64,000 bases of DNA. It comes from Takakia lepidozioides. Taxonomy: Eukaryota; Streptophyta; Takakiopsida; Takakiales; Takakiaceae. The DNA lies in contig CM060731.1 of assembly GCA_030704615.1 (NCBI GenBank), positions 39,120,001-39,184,000 on the forward strand, read 5' to 3'. This document shows positions 1 through 11,915 of the stretch, one piece after another. Both the position numbers and the translations under genes were made by a program. The first letter of the stretch is position 1. Each line of letters begins with the position of its first letter. The notes beneath the pieces are model-generated. The model was not told where the DNA came from and did no database searches. It was given only the letters and a program-made list of their open reading frames with translations.

Positions 1-3000
1 GGTTTGAGGTACGAGCATAGTATCTGGCTAAAACTGAATTTGAAGGGCGGCATGAGTACAAAGGACCTCTTTGTTGGTTGTGTTTACATGCCCACAGAGG
101 GGACCCTTAGTGCTGACGCAGACAAGGCCTTCGAAGATGTAAAGCTGGACTGTGCTTCGTTCCTTGCCAAAGGTCAGGTGGTACTATTGGGGGACTTCAA
201 TGCCCGGGTGGGCAAAGGGATCCATCAGGACGATATCATTGGACCTTTTGGTGAGGACGAGCTGAATTCTAATGGCAGACGGTTAATTAACTGTCTAGAA
301 GAGCTTCAGCTTTTGACCTTGAATAACAGGACAAGAGGTGACCAAGTGCAGTGGACTCGTGAGAAACCCCAAACTGGGGAACGTTCCATTGTGGACTATA
401 TCATAATGGACAAAATTTTGTTCCCCCAGTGTGCCAATGTGTTGATCGACAGAACTGATATTGGTACCTCTGACCACTTCCTGGTTTGGACTGAGATCAA
501 AAGGTGTTTTCCCACCACGAAGAGATCTGTGAAACGTTCGATTCGGAAGTGGCGCATAGAAAAATTCCACAATGAGGAGGTCAAGGCTGAGTACGTCCAG
601 GCCTTGCAAGAGGCTCTCCCTCATTTTGTCCAATCGCTCCAAGAACTTCAGTCACGCTCTGTTAACGCAAGAAATGAAGTCGAAAGAGCAGTGGACTCTT
701 GGGAGAGTTTCGTTTCCTCCGTGGCTGACAAGATCATTGGGAGGAAACTAATTGTCTGCAGTAGAGCAGTTAATTGGTGGACTAATGAGATTAAACTCAA
801 GATAGCTGAGAGACGAGCCCTCTATAAAGAGTGCTGCAATTTGGAAACCAACAGAGAATTGTGGGCGAGGTACTACCAGCTCCGTAAAGATATCAATCAG
901 CTTGTTAGGTCTCAGAAGAAATTATACTGGGACAAGTTATACAGTGAAATAAACTCAAACCACCATGGTGGTAATGACAAGAAATTCTGGTTGGCCCTTC
1001 AAAGTTTGTACAAGCCGAAAAACGGTCAGCAAGTACAAGCGCTGAAGACTACTAAAGGTGCAGTGGTGACTTCATCGGTTGACATTGTCAAAACCTTTGA
1101 AACTCACTACAGTATCCTTGGCAGAACTTCTAGGTCTAACAGTGAGGGGTCTTCTGCTGAATGGAGGGACACAGTTGGAAAAACTGTTCCTATGATTCAA
1201 AACAGCCCTGATGAACTGGAGTATATTTCAATGGCTTATAATGCTCCCATTAGTTCTTCTGAGATTGTGGAAGCAATTGAACATTTAAATGGATATAAAG
1301 CTGGTGGACCTGATGGAATTGTCAACGAGCTTATCAAGCACGGTGGCGATCCCATGATAGAGGCCCTAGTTCTCCTCTTTAACCTTATGTGGAAGACTGA
1401 AATGATCCCCTTTCGCTGGCGACAGGGGGTCATTGTCAATCTATACAAGAAGGGTGACAGAGAAGAACCGGGGAACTACCGTGGCATCACGCTCCTCAAT
1501 GCTGTTGGCAAGACATTCTGCAGAGTTATAAGTACTCGTCTCGAGGTTGATCTGGAGTCTAGAGGTTGTTTCCACGAAGGCCAAGCTGGCTTTCGGCGAA
1601 ACAGGGGCTGTGTGGATCATATCTTCACTCTAAGCCAGATTATCCAGGGAAGGAAAAAAGAAGGGAAACCCACTTATGTCTTTTTCCTGGATGTCAAAAA
1701 GGCTTATGACACAGTGTGGAGAGATGGCCTATGGTTCCGCCTCTGGTCTTGTGGGATCAAGGGAAAGATGTGGAGAGTTGTCCACAACTTGTATGCTCAC
1801 ACCAAAAGCTGTGTCACTGTTAACGGACAGAAGTCCAACTTCTTTGACATAGACCAAGGTGTAGCTCAAGGATGTACTCTCTCCCCTCTGCTCTTCAATG
1901 TTTTCATCAATCAACTCCTCGAGGATGTGGAAAGTGAGGGATTTGGGTTAAGGGTGGGTGATACCACCATACCAGCCCTTATGTTTGCGGATGACTTCGC
2001 AGGCATAGGGGAGACTCCAACCAATCTCCAGGAGTTGATTGATTGCGCGAAGAGATACTTTGATCTTTGGGGGCTAGAGGCTAATGTCAGCAAATGTGCA
2101 GTGGTAGCATTCAACGACAGAGGAGAGGGAGGAAGTGATCTTAAGTGGCAGTGGGGTAGCCAAGAGATCCCGGTCCTCCCTTCCTACACTTACCTGGGCG
2201 TTGAGTTCTCCTCCAATTGTAATTGGAATGCACATATCTGGAAAGTTGTTCAAACTGGCAAGGGCAAAGCTCTGGGGCTCACTAAATTTTTCCACTGCAG
2301 AGGGGTCAACTCTGAGGTTAAGAAAACCATGCTTTGTCGCGTTATTAGACCTGCCTTGGAGTACGGATCTGCTATATGGGTTGATAACTCCAACCAGGCT
2401 AAGTCTCTAGAATCCATTCAAGTGGGGGTGCTTAAGGAGTGTATGTCAGCGTGCTCCAAAACAGCCAATGTGGCTGTTCGGGGTGAGTTTGGCATTCCTT
2501 CCTTAAGCTCCTGACGAGATGAATTCAAGGTCAGATGGTGGGGTCAGCTGCAACATATGCCCAACACCAGATATCCTAAGTTAATCGACTCTATATCTTG
2601 GAAACAGGATCGCCCTGTCAAACAGGCTAAGTCCTGGCAGAAGAGAGTAGAAGAGATCCTCAAGGACCTGGACCTGGATCCGCAAGTCTTGACCCTGCTG
2701 GATAAATCTGACTTAGAGGCTGTAGTGTCCTCAGCCATGTCTGTTGCCATGAGATTGTCTGATGAAAATGAAGTTAGGCAGAAAACTTCCCTGAACTTGT
2801 TTCCAGTCTGTGACATGGGGGAGGACATCTTGGATGACCTCAAGGGTCTACCCACTCTCGGCACTAGACTGAAATTTAAAACTCAGGGCAGGAAGCCTAC
2901 CTTTGAACAGCAAACAGAAGCAGAGAGGAAAGGGAGAGTGCAATTGCCCGTTGTGTGGGCAATCTGAAGACAGTATTCATTTTCTGATACACTGTCCGGG

Positions 3001-3328
3001 GTTCTCTCATCAAAGAGGCGCTCTCTTCAAATCTATTAAGGGAATTGTGCCTGTACCCCTGTTTACCAACTTTGAAAGTCTCGAGGCTGAGCCAAAAGCC
3101 CAGGCCCTCCTGAGGCCTAGTTTTTGGGCAAATCACACACAGCAGATTGATGCTTGTGTGAAGGGATTTCTAGAGGATATCTGGAAAACCCGGATTAATT
3201 CTTTATATGGAGGTAAGTCTTACTACCAACGTCAGCCCCTGACAGAGGTAGGTTCTGTCCCTTTTGTTCCCGCTCAAACTGGGCGCGGGGTCAATGGCCA
3301 CAAGGCTACAGCAAACAACGTCTTATGA
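1..3328 (+). pseudogene. LINE ORF2: endonuclease / reverse transcriptase / CCHC finger, one nonsense codon and one frameshift
   Basis: The frame is open from the window edge to a TGA at 2512-2514 (836 residues), continues in the same frame to 2967, and then in another frame from about 2900 to 3328. Visible motifs are GDFNARVG and SDHFLVW of the endonuclease; the RT motifs NYRGITLL, QAGFRRNRGC, FLDVKKAYDTVW, GVAQGCTLSPLLFN and the catalytic FADD (about residues 664-667 of the ORF). Near the end is CPLCGQSEDSIHFLIHC, a C-x2-C-x7-H-x4-C finger. The copy at 36.2-37.7 kb has CGA where this one has TGA, so the stop looks like a CpG transition. That copy also has one A fewer in the run at 2878-2881, which explains the frameshift. 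The protein would have driven target-primed reverse transcription. This copy is probably inactive but only lightly damaged. Confidence 0.92.
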
Positions 3329-3331
3329 GTA
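1..3331 (+). mobile_element. LINE (non-LTR retrotransposon), 5' end outside window (element L1a)
   Basis: This is the 3' part of a LINE; its 5' end lies left of the window. Coding order is APE-type endonuclease, reverse transcriptase, then a C-terminal CCHC finger. The 3' end is set near CTTATGAGTAC (about 3331) because two other copies in the window (ending near 37686 and 37873) stop at the same sequence. There is no long poly(A) tail. Other pieces of the same family lie at 10203-10410 (minus), 36158-37690 and 37752-37873. The left target-site duplication cannot be seen. Confidence 0.93.
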
Positions 3332-5570
3332 CAATCTGAAATCTGGGGTTGAATTCAATTACTTTCTTACAATTGTAAACCTCATGTTTTGAGCTTTCAG
3401 TCGCTGGAAGTTGGTAGGCCTCAAAAGTGAGCCCTTTAGGGTATAAGGAACATTACATCCAAACAGCCATCCATTGTGCTCAAAAAATACTCTTACAAGT
3501 AAACCTGGCTGGCTGTGAGGACAGACCAGTTTCTGGCATGTGGGAAGAAGAGCGACGAGGCACATGACCTGGCATCACAGATATGGGTAGCTGTGCTTGA
3601 CAATCTCGATGAGAGTGAGTGCACCTTTCACCTCCTCATGAGGATTGCTGAAGAATGGGAGGTAATTCACTTCTGTGCATATTGCTTCTCTGTTTCAACT
3701 GTTTTCTGAATTCACGCCAACTGGTTGACCTGTGAATCCACTGACTCAGCCTTCCAAGTAGGCTCCAACTATATCCACATGAGGGCAAATAGTAAGCAAC
3801 TGAAGTGGGAACACCTGTGGATATGTTGGAAAGTAGTCCTTTTAAATTCCTAAATATTATCATTGGGTTGGGGGGAGGGTTTGTAGTTTCAGTGGCATAA
3901 AGCATGGGCTTGGTTCAGGGAGTGCTGGAATGTGAGACACCCAGTATAGGCCACCTGCAGATTGGTGCAGGGCCAAAGTTAAGCATTTCAGTGGGACAGA
4001 ACAGAAATGGTATGGTTGAGGTGTCATACGTTTATGCAATGAAGCAGTGCTATATCAGCGACTTACACTGGTATCTACTATGGACACTTAGGTGTATTCT
4101 CATGGGAACAAAGCCAATGGGTAGGATGATGCTCATGCACTTGTTGCTTTCTCAGCACTCTTAATGGACATCTTATGGTACCTTTCCTGACTGACTAGGA
4201 GTCTGGATCCACTCAGTACGAGGGAGAACTTATGAATGTTTGCGTCATGTCATGATTTGCCAGGTGTTTCTACCATACCCCTATTCAAAATCGCATGCAG
4301 TCCAATGGAGACTATTTGAGCGCCTCTTCACTGACTTCCGTGACTGCCTCTCTCAATTTGATTACTTTGATGTGCTGACTCGTGCCAAACACAAGTTTGA
4401 ACTCATTCCTCCTACGTGGCTTGGGTATTGAGCTAGTACTGTTGTATGGCTGCAATACACAAAAGGATTATCTGCTGTTTGTATGAGGTTGTCCGGAAGT
4501 CTTTTGCAGAAGGTCATGTCATCATCTTTTGCTATGCAAGATCTCTACAGTACCTCTGCAGCGTGAGACCGAGGGTTTTCTGCCTCCTCAGTGGGAGGAT
4601 TGGGGGCTGCCTGGTCTTAAGTTATGGTTATGATACAATGAAGTACATCCTTCAATTTAATGATTTTAATGAGCTGTAATCTAGTCATCTTACATCCCTC
4701 AGGGCAGTGTGACCTTTGAGGGAGAGATCGACTTCAGTTTCCTTGGAGGCTGAAGCCATCTCGGACACATGCTAGGAATTGTCCTGGTTATAAATATCCT
4801 TTGTACAACACAAGGTTCTTGTAAATAAAGCCCATTCTTGTAATATTTTTTTTGTCAGTATGACAATCAAGTAGGACAGTGGATTCATTGCTCAGTAAGG
4901 TGCTTCTTTGTACACCCTTTACCTTTGGTTGACTCTGCTTGGCACTTCATCCACAGGGATGCTCTCTTTTTTTCTCATTCCATGGTGAGCTCCAATGCTA
5001 GAAGTTCAATCATGTGCAGAGCTCTTGCTGTGAGCAATTTTTTATAGCTTCACCGCGTTAATTCTAGTTGGCCCAAGGCTCAAGTCAATAGGGAAAGCTT
5101 CAAGTTGTTACAAACACCTTCACACTCAGGCATTGAAGAACCTGGACAGAAACAAGCGGCTAGTCACTTGTGGCTCCTCTTTTTCAATAATGGAATCTAT
5201 TTTCATCCATAATTACCTTGAAAGTTCATCCATTTATTTTTCGCACTAGGGCGCTGCCCACGAGATCCTACGCGTCCAGCGGATCTCACTTTTGCCAGGG
5301 ATTTTCCCTTGGCTTATTTGCCTAGCTTGCTACTCCAAGTGGTGCATGCATTGTCCTTAGTAGAGAGCTCCCCCAGTGGACTCACGGAGTACACTTCCTC
5401 CGAGAAAGACGAAGACGAGGCAAACTCTATCACCAGTAGGGTGAAAGCAGGTACAACGGTGGCTCAATTTTGTGTCACAGCACGTGTTTTACATGACATA
5501 GTTTGATTCAATTGTACCTTAGAGACAAATTTTTATTACAATAATGAAATGGGATTAAAAAAGGTGGAAA
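3332..5570. other. No convincing gene (3' flank of LINE)
   Basis: I find no coherent gene here. Short open stretches occur at 3515-3709 (an acidic, helical-looking peptide), 4240-4431 and 5309-5506. None has a recognised domain or a consistent set of splice sites. One of them could be a lone exon of a decayed gene. Confidence 0.4.
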
Positions 5571-5571
5571 A

Positions 5572-5613
<42 letters not shown>
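5571..5613. repeat. (ATT)n microsatellite
   Basis: About 14 ATT units in a row, followed by a T-rich stretch. It lies directly at the 3' tail side of the minus-strand SINE at 5625-5800, so it probably grew from the SINE tail. Confidence 0.95.
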
Positions 5614-5800
5614 TTTTAATTTTTTTTAAATGATGATGCGTTGTGGAAGCAAGCGTAACTTGTGGTGTCACTTGACCCCATAGGGCTACTGCCTTCCGGT
5701 GGGAAGGTGGACACCCTAATGACTTCCAACAGGTGGATTGAACCCACAACCATTCGTGAGAGGGTATGTGCCCTTACCACTGGGCTACATGTTGGTTGTC
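5614..5800 (-). mobile_element. tRNA-derived SINE, copy 1
   Basis: Read on the minus strand, the head contains TGTAGCCCAGTGGTAAG (box A type) and, about 45 bases on, GTGGGTTCAATCCAC (box B type). Together these form an internal RNA polymerase III promoter of tRNA origin. The body continues through CCCTATGGGGTCAAGTG to an A/AAT-rich tail at the low-coordinate end. A second copy at 15175-15320 shares the head, the GCCCTATGGG block and an ATT-rich tail. It is too diverged from a cloverleaf to be a working tRNA gene. Confidence 0.8.
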
Positions 5801-5803
5801 AAA

Positions 5804-5865
5804 ATGGGACTCACTCTTATGTTTCCAACTAGGGATGGGACTCACTCTTATGTTTCCAACTAGGG
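5804..5865. repeat. 31-bp unit duplicated in tandem
   Basis: A 31-base unit, ATGGGACTCACTCTTATG..., occurs twice back to back with no visible mismatch, immediately beside the SINE head. Confidence 0.95.
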
Positions 5866-6581
5866 CTTCGTGTTGCTCCGCACTACTAGCGACGAATTCT
5901 GAGAACTATGTTCAATTTTTCACAAAAAAAAAAGTCGGATCATCCCCGCGATGGTACATGCATAGATCCCGTGTTTTGTTTTTTTTTGGAAGAAAACTGG
6001 CGAATCTGCATTTCAACATTCAATTTTAAGAAGCCGCATCAATCAATAACAACATACCCAAATACCCTTACATTCACTGTATGAACTTTCAAGCATCCAC
6101 CATGGGATTGGATCTTGGTGGGATAAGGCTAGCTTTTGACAATATTCATGCAAGTTCATCAAGGGCTCCATCCAAAGCCACACCACGAGACACAAACACA
6201 TGTCCAAATTTAAGATGCTGAACAAACTTGTGCATAGGGCTGCCCCTCTCATCAAGCTCATTAAAATTCGTATTCACTTCCATCTTGAAGCTTTGGAGAA
6301 GCTCCACCGCCCAAACCCAGAATTAGGACAGCACTCTGATTTCCATCCACTATCACCGGAATCAGTCAAAAATCACCCCTTCAGTCAAGTGCAATTATGG
6401 GCTGACTTCCCACCTATGCCGGGTAGACCCCACTATCATTTCCTGTGGATTTATGGCACAGGAAATGCACTCAACAGTACATCATGGTCAATACTTTCGG
6501 GAAATGGTAGATGGTGTGAGTAGCTAAGTCACAGATCAATGAATGAAGCAAGACACTCGCATCTTTCCAAGAAGACATTCA
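5866..6581. other. No gene recognised
   Basis: This stretch lies between the SINE and the 3' end of the minus-strand PPR pseudogene. Short open frames on both strands show no family resemblance. It may include the old 3' UTR of the PPR locus. Confidence 0.5.
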
Positions 6582-8733
6582 TCAGTAATCACCACAAGAA
6601 CAAATCCCATCTTCAAAGTGATGAAAGCGGTTAGCGTCCCGTACAACAATTGCTCGGCCAATAATCTTTGAGATGAATTTGGTGGAGGTGTGGCAGTCAC
6701 CACACACTCGAAGATTCTTGATGAGACGGAGAGGCGTCCTAGGGGTCATGCTGATCAGCCCAAAACCAATGGCCAGCTTCTCACTGTGGTGGCAAAGAGA
6801 AAATTAATTTTTCTCCTCCCCAAATTATGCAATACAAAGCGCCTGTCAGGCACATACCCTGCCTCCTTCATCTTCCCAGACAATCTTCTCAGCTCAGCAT
6901 GGATTTCCTTAATTCTGGGATGCAACTTGTCATCTACAACGAAGGTGTGCACCCTGTTGCAAACCTCAATGCAGCAGCGACCTGGCTCCTTTTCAACCCC
7001 TCTGACCTTCATCATTCTTCTCACCTTTACAGTATCAACCCACCTGCCAGCTGCAGCATAGATATTTGATAGCAACATAAGTCACGACATCCTGTTCATT
7101 CCACTTGAGGATAGATGTTGCCGCACGTTGAGTCATCTCTACATCGTCCTGGATTCTGCAGGCACTAAAGAAGGTCTTCCACACCAACAACATCTGGATT
7201 GATTGGCATTTTATTAATCAGGTCCACTGCCTCATCCAGTTGTCCCGCACGTCCAAGAAGGTCCACTATGCAGCCAAAGTGCTATACTGTCGGAGTGACA
7301 CCATGATCTTGAATTAGGGAATCGAAGTAGCGTCTACCTTCATTCAGAAGGCCAGTGTGGCTGCATGCAGAGAGAACACATACTGCTTCAAGTCGTTCTT
7401 CAAATAGTTGCAGGACCTCCCTATGACAACCATGAGCTGTGCATATCCTGTGATCATTGCATTCCACGACACCACATCTCATTCAGCCATATTGTCGAAC
7501 ACTCCTTTTGCATCCTCCATGCACCCACATTTGGCATACATGTCCACCAGGCAGAGTTCCAGCTCTGACGATGTCGCCATGGACCTCTTTCCCCTTTTCC
7601 AGAGCTGCCAGGGCAGTGTTTAGAATGACATTTGGTACAATTCCAGCTTTGACGATATCCCCATGCACCTCTTTGCCCTTCTCTAGGGCTGGCAGGCTTG
7701 CGCGACGCCACATTTTGTTCAGCCATAGTGTTGAACACCCCCATTGCGTCCTAGATGCACCCACATTTTGCAAACATATCCACCAGGGTATTGTTCAGAA
7801 TGAAATCTGGTATAATTCCAGCTCTGAAGATGTCTCCATGGACCTCTTTGCCCCTTTCCAGAGCTGTCAGGCTTGCACACACATTGCAAACGCAACCAAA
7901 CGTGATGTGGTCGGGCTTCACCCCTTCTCCCATCATTTGTTCATAAGTCTCCAAAGCCTCCATACCACGTTCTTGCTGTGCATACCCTGCAAGCATTGCG
8001 TCCAATGGCACCACATCTCGTTCAGCCATAGTGTTGAAAACTCCCTTCGCATCCTTAATGCATCCACATTTGGCATACATGTCCACCAGAGCAATTTGCA
8101 GAATGACATCTAGTACAATTCCAGCTTTGACGATGTCACCATGGACCTCTTTCCCCTTTTCCAAAGCTCCCCGGCTTGCACACTGTAAACACAAACAAAT
8201 GTGATGTGGTTGGGCTTCACCCTTTTGCGTAGCATTTGCTCATAGGTCTCCAAAGCATTCCTGATACACCCGTGCTTGGTAAATCCTGCCAACATTATGT
8301 TCCACATGATCAAACATCGTTGAGGCATTCTGTTGAACACTTGGTGAGCATCCATGATGCTCCCACACTTAACATACATGTTGACAAGGGAGTTGAGTAG
8401 AAAAAAAATTGATGTGAATCCATTTTGGATAATGTGAGTGTGCACCTGTTTTCCAGCTTCCAGACCTCCCATCTTGATGCACTTAAGCAAGAGATAAGCA
8501 TACGTATCTGAATCTGCTGAAATGCCTCCTTGGTTTATAGTCTGTAGAGCCTCTGCCAGTCTGCCTGTCGCACGAAGTATCTTCACATGCCCAGAAGTGT
8601 CAGAAGAGGTATTGTGGACTCCCTCTCTTGATCCTCTTTCAGAAGCTGTGGCCATGGATGAGGTGCCTGATTTCATCAACTGTGCCGCTGCAACTGCTGC
8701 ATTTAGTTGACCATCTATCCAGAGAGACCACAT
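6582..8733 (-). pseudogene. DYW-class PPR pseudogene A
   Basis: Read from 8733 downward it has a leader (WIDGQLNAAVAAAQLMKSG), then PLS-type pentatricopeptide repeats (VNMYVKCGSIMDAHQVF, LAGYAQQ, CGCIEDAKGVF), an E region near 7080-7350 and a DYW domain near 6582-6850. The family binds organellar RNA and edits C to U. The frame is broken several times: around 8194 in the repeats, repeatedly between 7280 and 7770, and near 6800 where the deaminase [11 protein letters not shown] is out of frame. The final codon of DYW is TGA instead of TGG (6582-6584), so the terminal Trp is lost. It is one of three related pseudogene loci (B next to it; C at 58.2-60.2 kb). Confidence 0.85.
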
Positions 8734-9918
8734 ATAAAGGTGATACTGTCCGGTTTCAAGCCGTTTTTTTACATTCCTTCAAATAGTTGCAGGACCTCCC
8801 TATGACAACCATGCTGGGCATATCCTGCGATCATTGAATTCCACGACACCACATTTTGTTCAGTCATCCTGTCGAACACTCCCTTTGCATCCTCGATGCA
8901 CTCACATTTGACATACAGGTCCAGCAGGGCAGTGTTCAGGATGACATCTAGTACAAATCCAGCTTTGACGATGTCACCATGGACCTCATTGCACCTTTCC
9001 AGGGCTGCCAGGCTTGCACAAGCATTGCAAACGCAAACAAATGTGATGTGGTTGGGCTTCACCCTTTCGCACATCAATTGCTCATAGGTCTCCAAAGCCT
9101 CCATCCCGCCCCTTGCTGTGTATATCCTGCAATCATCGCACTCCACGACACCACATTTCTTTCAGCCATACTGTCGAACACTCCCTTTGCATCCTCGATG
9201 CACTCACATTTGACATACATGTCCAGCAGGGCAGTGTTCAAGATGACATCTGGTACAAATCCAGCTTTGACAATGTCACATGCATGGACCTCATTGCACC
9301 TTTCCAAAGATGCCAGGCTTGCACACGCATTGCAAATGCAAACAAACGTTATGCGGTTGGGCTTCACCCCTTCGCACATCAATTGCTCATAGGTCTCCAA
9401 CGCCTCCATCCCGTGCCCTTGCTGTGCATATTCTGCAATCATCGCCCTCCACGACACCACATCTCCTTCAGCCATACTGTCGAAAACTCCCTTTGCATCC
9501 TCGATGCACTCACATTTGACATACATGTCCAACAGGGCAGTGTTCAGAATGACATTGGGTACAATTCCAGATGTGACGATGTCACCATGGACCACTTTTC
9601 ACCTTTCTAGAGCTGCCAGGCTTGCACACGCATGCAAATGCAAACAAACGTTATGCGGTCGGGCTTCACCCCTTCCCCCATCATTTGCTCATAGGTCTCC
9701 GAAGCCTCCATCCCGCCCCTTGCTGTGCATATCCTGCAATCATCGCTCTCCACGACATCACATTTCTTTCAGCCATACTATCGAAAACTCCCTTTGCATC
9801 CTTGATGCACTCACATTTGACATACATGTCTAGCAGGGCAGTGTTCAGGATGACATCTGGTACAAATCATTTGACGATGTCACCATGGACCTCATTGCCC
9901 TCGCAAGGACTCACCTGA

Positions 9919-10555
9919 ATCGAAGAGCCTTTGTTAAGTTGCCTCTCTGGTATCTTCAAAAACGGTCCACTTGCTAACCCAGACTAGCAACCGAGTAGTC
10001 TAAATAGTAGGCACCCAGATATACAATAGTCAGACTGTGCCCCACATGCATAACCTAATTGTTAACATATGGGGCTAATTCCGTTTTCAAGAATTTCAGC
10101 ATACATATGTCTAACTCCCTGGAAATGAACTGACATCTGCCAACTGCCAATAGGACTAATGTCGCTGTTACGAATCATCACCAGCGCTCATGTGTCTACT
10201 CTGAAACCATAGGCCATCTCTCCACATTGTGTCATAAGCCTATTTGACATCCAGGAAAAAAACATACGTGGGTTTCCCTTCTTTTTTCCTTCCCTGGATA
10301 ATCTGGCTTAGAGTGAAGATATGATCCACACAGCCCCTGTTTTGCCGAAAGCCAGCTGGGCCTTTGTGGAAACAACCTCTAGACTCCAGATCATGAACCT
10401 CGAGACAAGCCAATGAATCTGTATAGACGTTCACAAGGTTTATTCCTTTGAAACAGTGACCGAAACATGAACGATCCCTCAAATGGCGGAAGGCCCTGGA
10501 AGGTTACCCAGTATGAGATGACTCGAGAATAAGTGGACAGGTAGGGAAGCACGAA
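9919..10555. other. Insertion of foreign sequence into PPR pseudogene B
   Basis: Both flanks are PPR repeat sequence. The inside is not, and it contains the LINE fragment at 10203-10410. I see no clear terminal repeats, so it may be several events. Confidence 0.6.
10203..10410 (-). mobile_element. LINE fragment (RT palm part), both ends missing
   Basis: The minus strand encodes AGFRQNRGCVDHIFTLSQII and the start of FLDVK-AYDT, corresponding to about positions 1530-1740 of the LINE at the window start. A two-base insertion near 10399 shifts the frame. It is the same family as the elements at 1-3331 and 36.2-37.7 kb. Confidence 0.88.
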
Positions 10556-10769
10556 AATCCATTCCCCCATCATTTGCTCATAGGTCTCCGAAGCCTCCAT
10601 CCCGCACCCCTGTTGTGCATACCCTGCAAGCATCACACTCCATGACACCACATCTCGTTCAGCCATAGTGTTGAACACTCCCTTGGCATCCTCGATGCAC
10701 CCACATTTGGCATACATGTCCACCAGGGCAGGGGCAGTGTTCAGAATGACATCTAGTAATCTGACAGGC

Positions 10770-11040
10770 ATTCATCTTTTTGCCTCGATTGTCCCACCAT
10801 TGACTGGGATCAGAAAAATATTCATTCCACAACTTCTCCTCATCTCTGTTACCTGTTTGTGGATACTTTCATGTTGTCACATTGGCAGTATCATGTCAAA
10901 GTCACTCCAAACTATCCCAGGTTCACTCAACCAGCTAACTTGCAGAATTCAACATTAAAATTTAGGGCCGATTATAAGAGGGAAAAACAGGGTAAAATGT
11001 GTTGAAGTGCCTTCATTAGCAGTGCCTGAATTTATCAATT
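10770..11040 (-). repeat. OSB-motif repeat, copy 1
   Basis: A segment of about 270 bp, homologous to 11640-11915 (minus) and to 57.46, 57.9, 60.4 and 61.0 kb (plus). On the minus strand, near 10835-10783, it codes for a peptide like FSDPSQWWDN, resembling the Trp-rich PDF motif of OSB proteins. At its other end is the CCTGTTTTTCCCTC block common to all copies. It contains stops and is not a working exon. Confidence 0.7.
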
Positions 11041-11073
11041 GTACCGCTGCTGCTGCGGCTTCCAGTTGACCAT

Positions 11074-11440
11074 CTACCCATGCAGGTTTCTTGTAGCTAT
11101 CCAGTGAGTGTGCACCTGCTTTCCAGCTTCCAGACCTTCCATCTTGATGCACTTAAGCAAGAGACAGACATACGTATCTGAATCCGCTGAAATGCCTCCT
11201 TGGTTTGGAGTCTGTAGAGCCTCTGTCAGGCTGCCTGCTGCATAAAGTATCTTCACATGCCCAGAAGTGCCAGAAGTGGCATTGTGGACTCCCTCTCTTG
11301 ATCCTCTTTCAGAAGTAGTGGTCATGGTTGAGATGCCTGATTCTATCAACTGTGTCGCTGCAGTTGCTGCCTTTAGTTGACCATCTACCCATGCAGGTTT
11401 ATTGTAGCTATTGATCCACATGGAATCATAGGTCATCTGG
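11074..11440 (-). repeat. PPR leader segment, tandem copies
   Basis: The segment coding for YNKPAWVDGQL...AATQLIESG is present at 11440-11320 and again, shorter, at 11103-11030. Equivalent leaders lie at 8733 (pseudogene A) and at 58240, 60330 and 60910 on the other strand. It appears to be the 5' coding end of the PPR family, copied on its own. Confidence 0.7.
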
Positions 11441-11639
11441 AGCTTGAAGTCCGACCCTCTTGGATGAATCTGTCCACCTACACACTATCTCTGCTCCTTC
11501 AGCTATCCATGCCTCTGCACAAATCATACATACATCCTTGCCTTGCTGCTATTAGCTGACAATGACAGCCTAGATTTGTTCTAGGAAACACCCAACTCAA
11601 CTTATCACACTAGTTCTTATGCTTAATTGCATCTGCTAC

Positions 11640-11915
11640 TCTCTATCAGGCATTCACCTTTTGCCTCCATTGTCCCACCATTGACTGGGGTCAGAAAAGT
11701 ATTCATTCCACAGCCTCTCCTCGTCTCTGTTAGCTGTTTCTAGATACTTCCTTGTTGTCACATTGACAGTATTGTGTCAAAGTCACTCCAAACTAGATTC
11801 ACTCAACCAGCTAACTTGGAGAATTCAACATGGAAATTTAGGGCAGATTCTGATAAGAGGGAAAAACAGGGTGAAATGTGTTGAAGAAAGCAGTGCCTGA
11901 TTTTATCAATCGTGT
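11640..11915 (-). repeat. OSB-motif repeat, copy 2
   Basis: Closely similar to 10770-11040 over its whole length. The WWDN-coding part lies near 11720-11665 (minus). Upstream, at 11480-11640 and 12370-12600, are further pieces like the 60.7-60.9 kb leader flank (TCTCTGCTCCTTCAGCTATC block), so the tandem leader array extends to about 12.6 kb. Confidence 0.7.

Larger units (their letters stand above)
8769..11440 (-). pseudogene. DYW-class PPR pseudogene B, rearranged and interrupted
   Basis: The leader at 11436-11103 (KPAWVDGQLKAATAATQLIESG, then ISADSDTYVCLLLKCIKM...AGKQVHTH) stops abruptly. It is followed by a second copy of the leader (11103-10960), an OSB-like repeat segment (11040-10770), PPR repeats (10760-10556), unrelated sequence with a LINE scrap (10556-9918), and more PPR repeats (9918-8769). 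The last part contains near-identical triplet units repeated about every 300 bp, with the motif CTCATAGGTCTCC at about 9081, 9386 and 9688. No E/DYW end belongs to it. It cannot code for one protein as it stands. Confidence 0.82.

Noticed and set aside
295-2864. Minus-strand open frames over the LINE
   Set aside because: They are antisense shadows of the endonuclease/RT frame and show no domain of their own.
3515-3709. Possible exon of a helical-repeat protein
   Set aside because: Short, no matching neighbouring exons, no recognised family.
5614-5800. tRNA gene
   Set aside because: Box A and box B are present, but a full cloverleaf cannot be drawn and a homologous SINE exists at 15.2 kb.
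9113-9610. Plus-strand 165-codon frame
   Set aside because: Antisense of PPR repeats; the repeats keep the opposite strand open.
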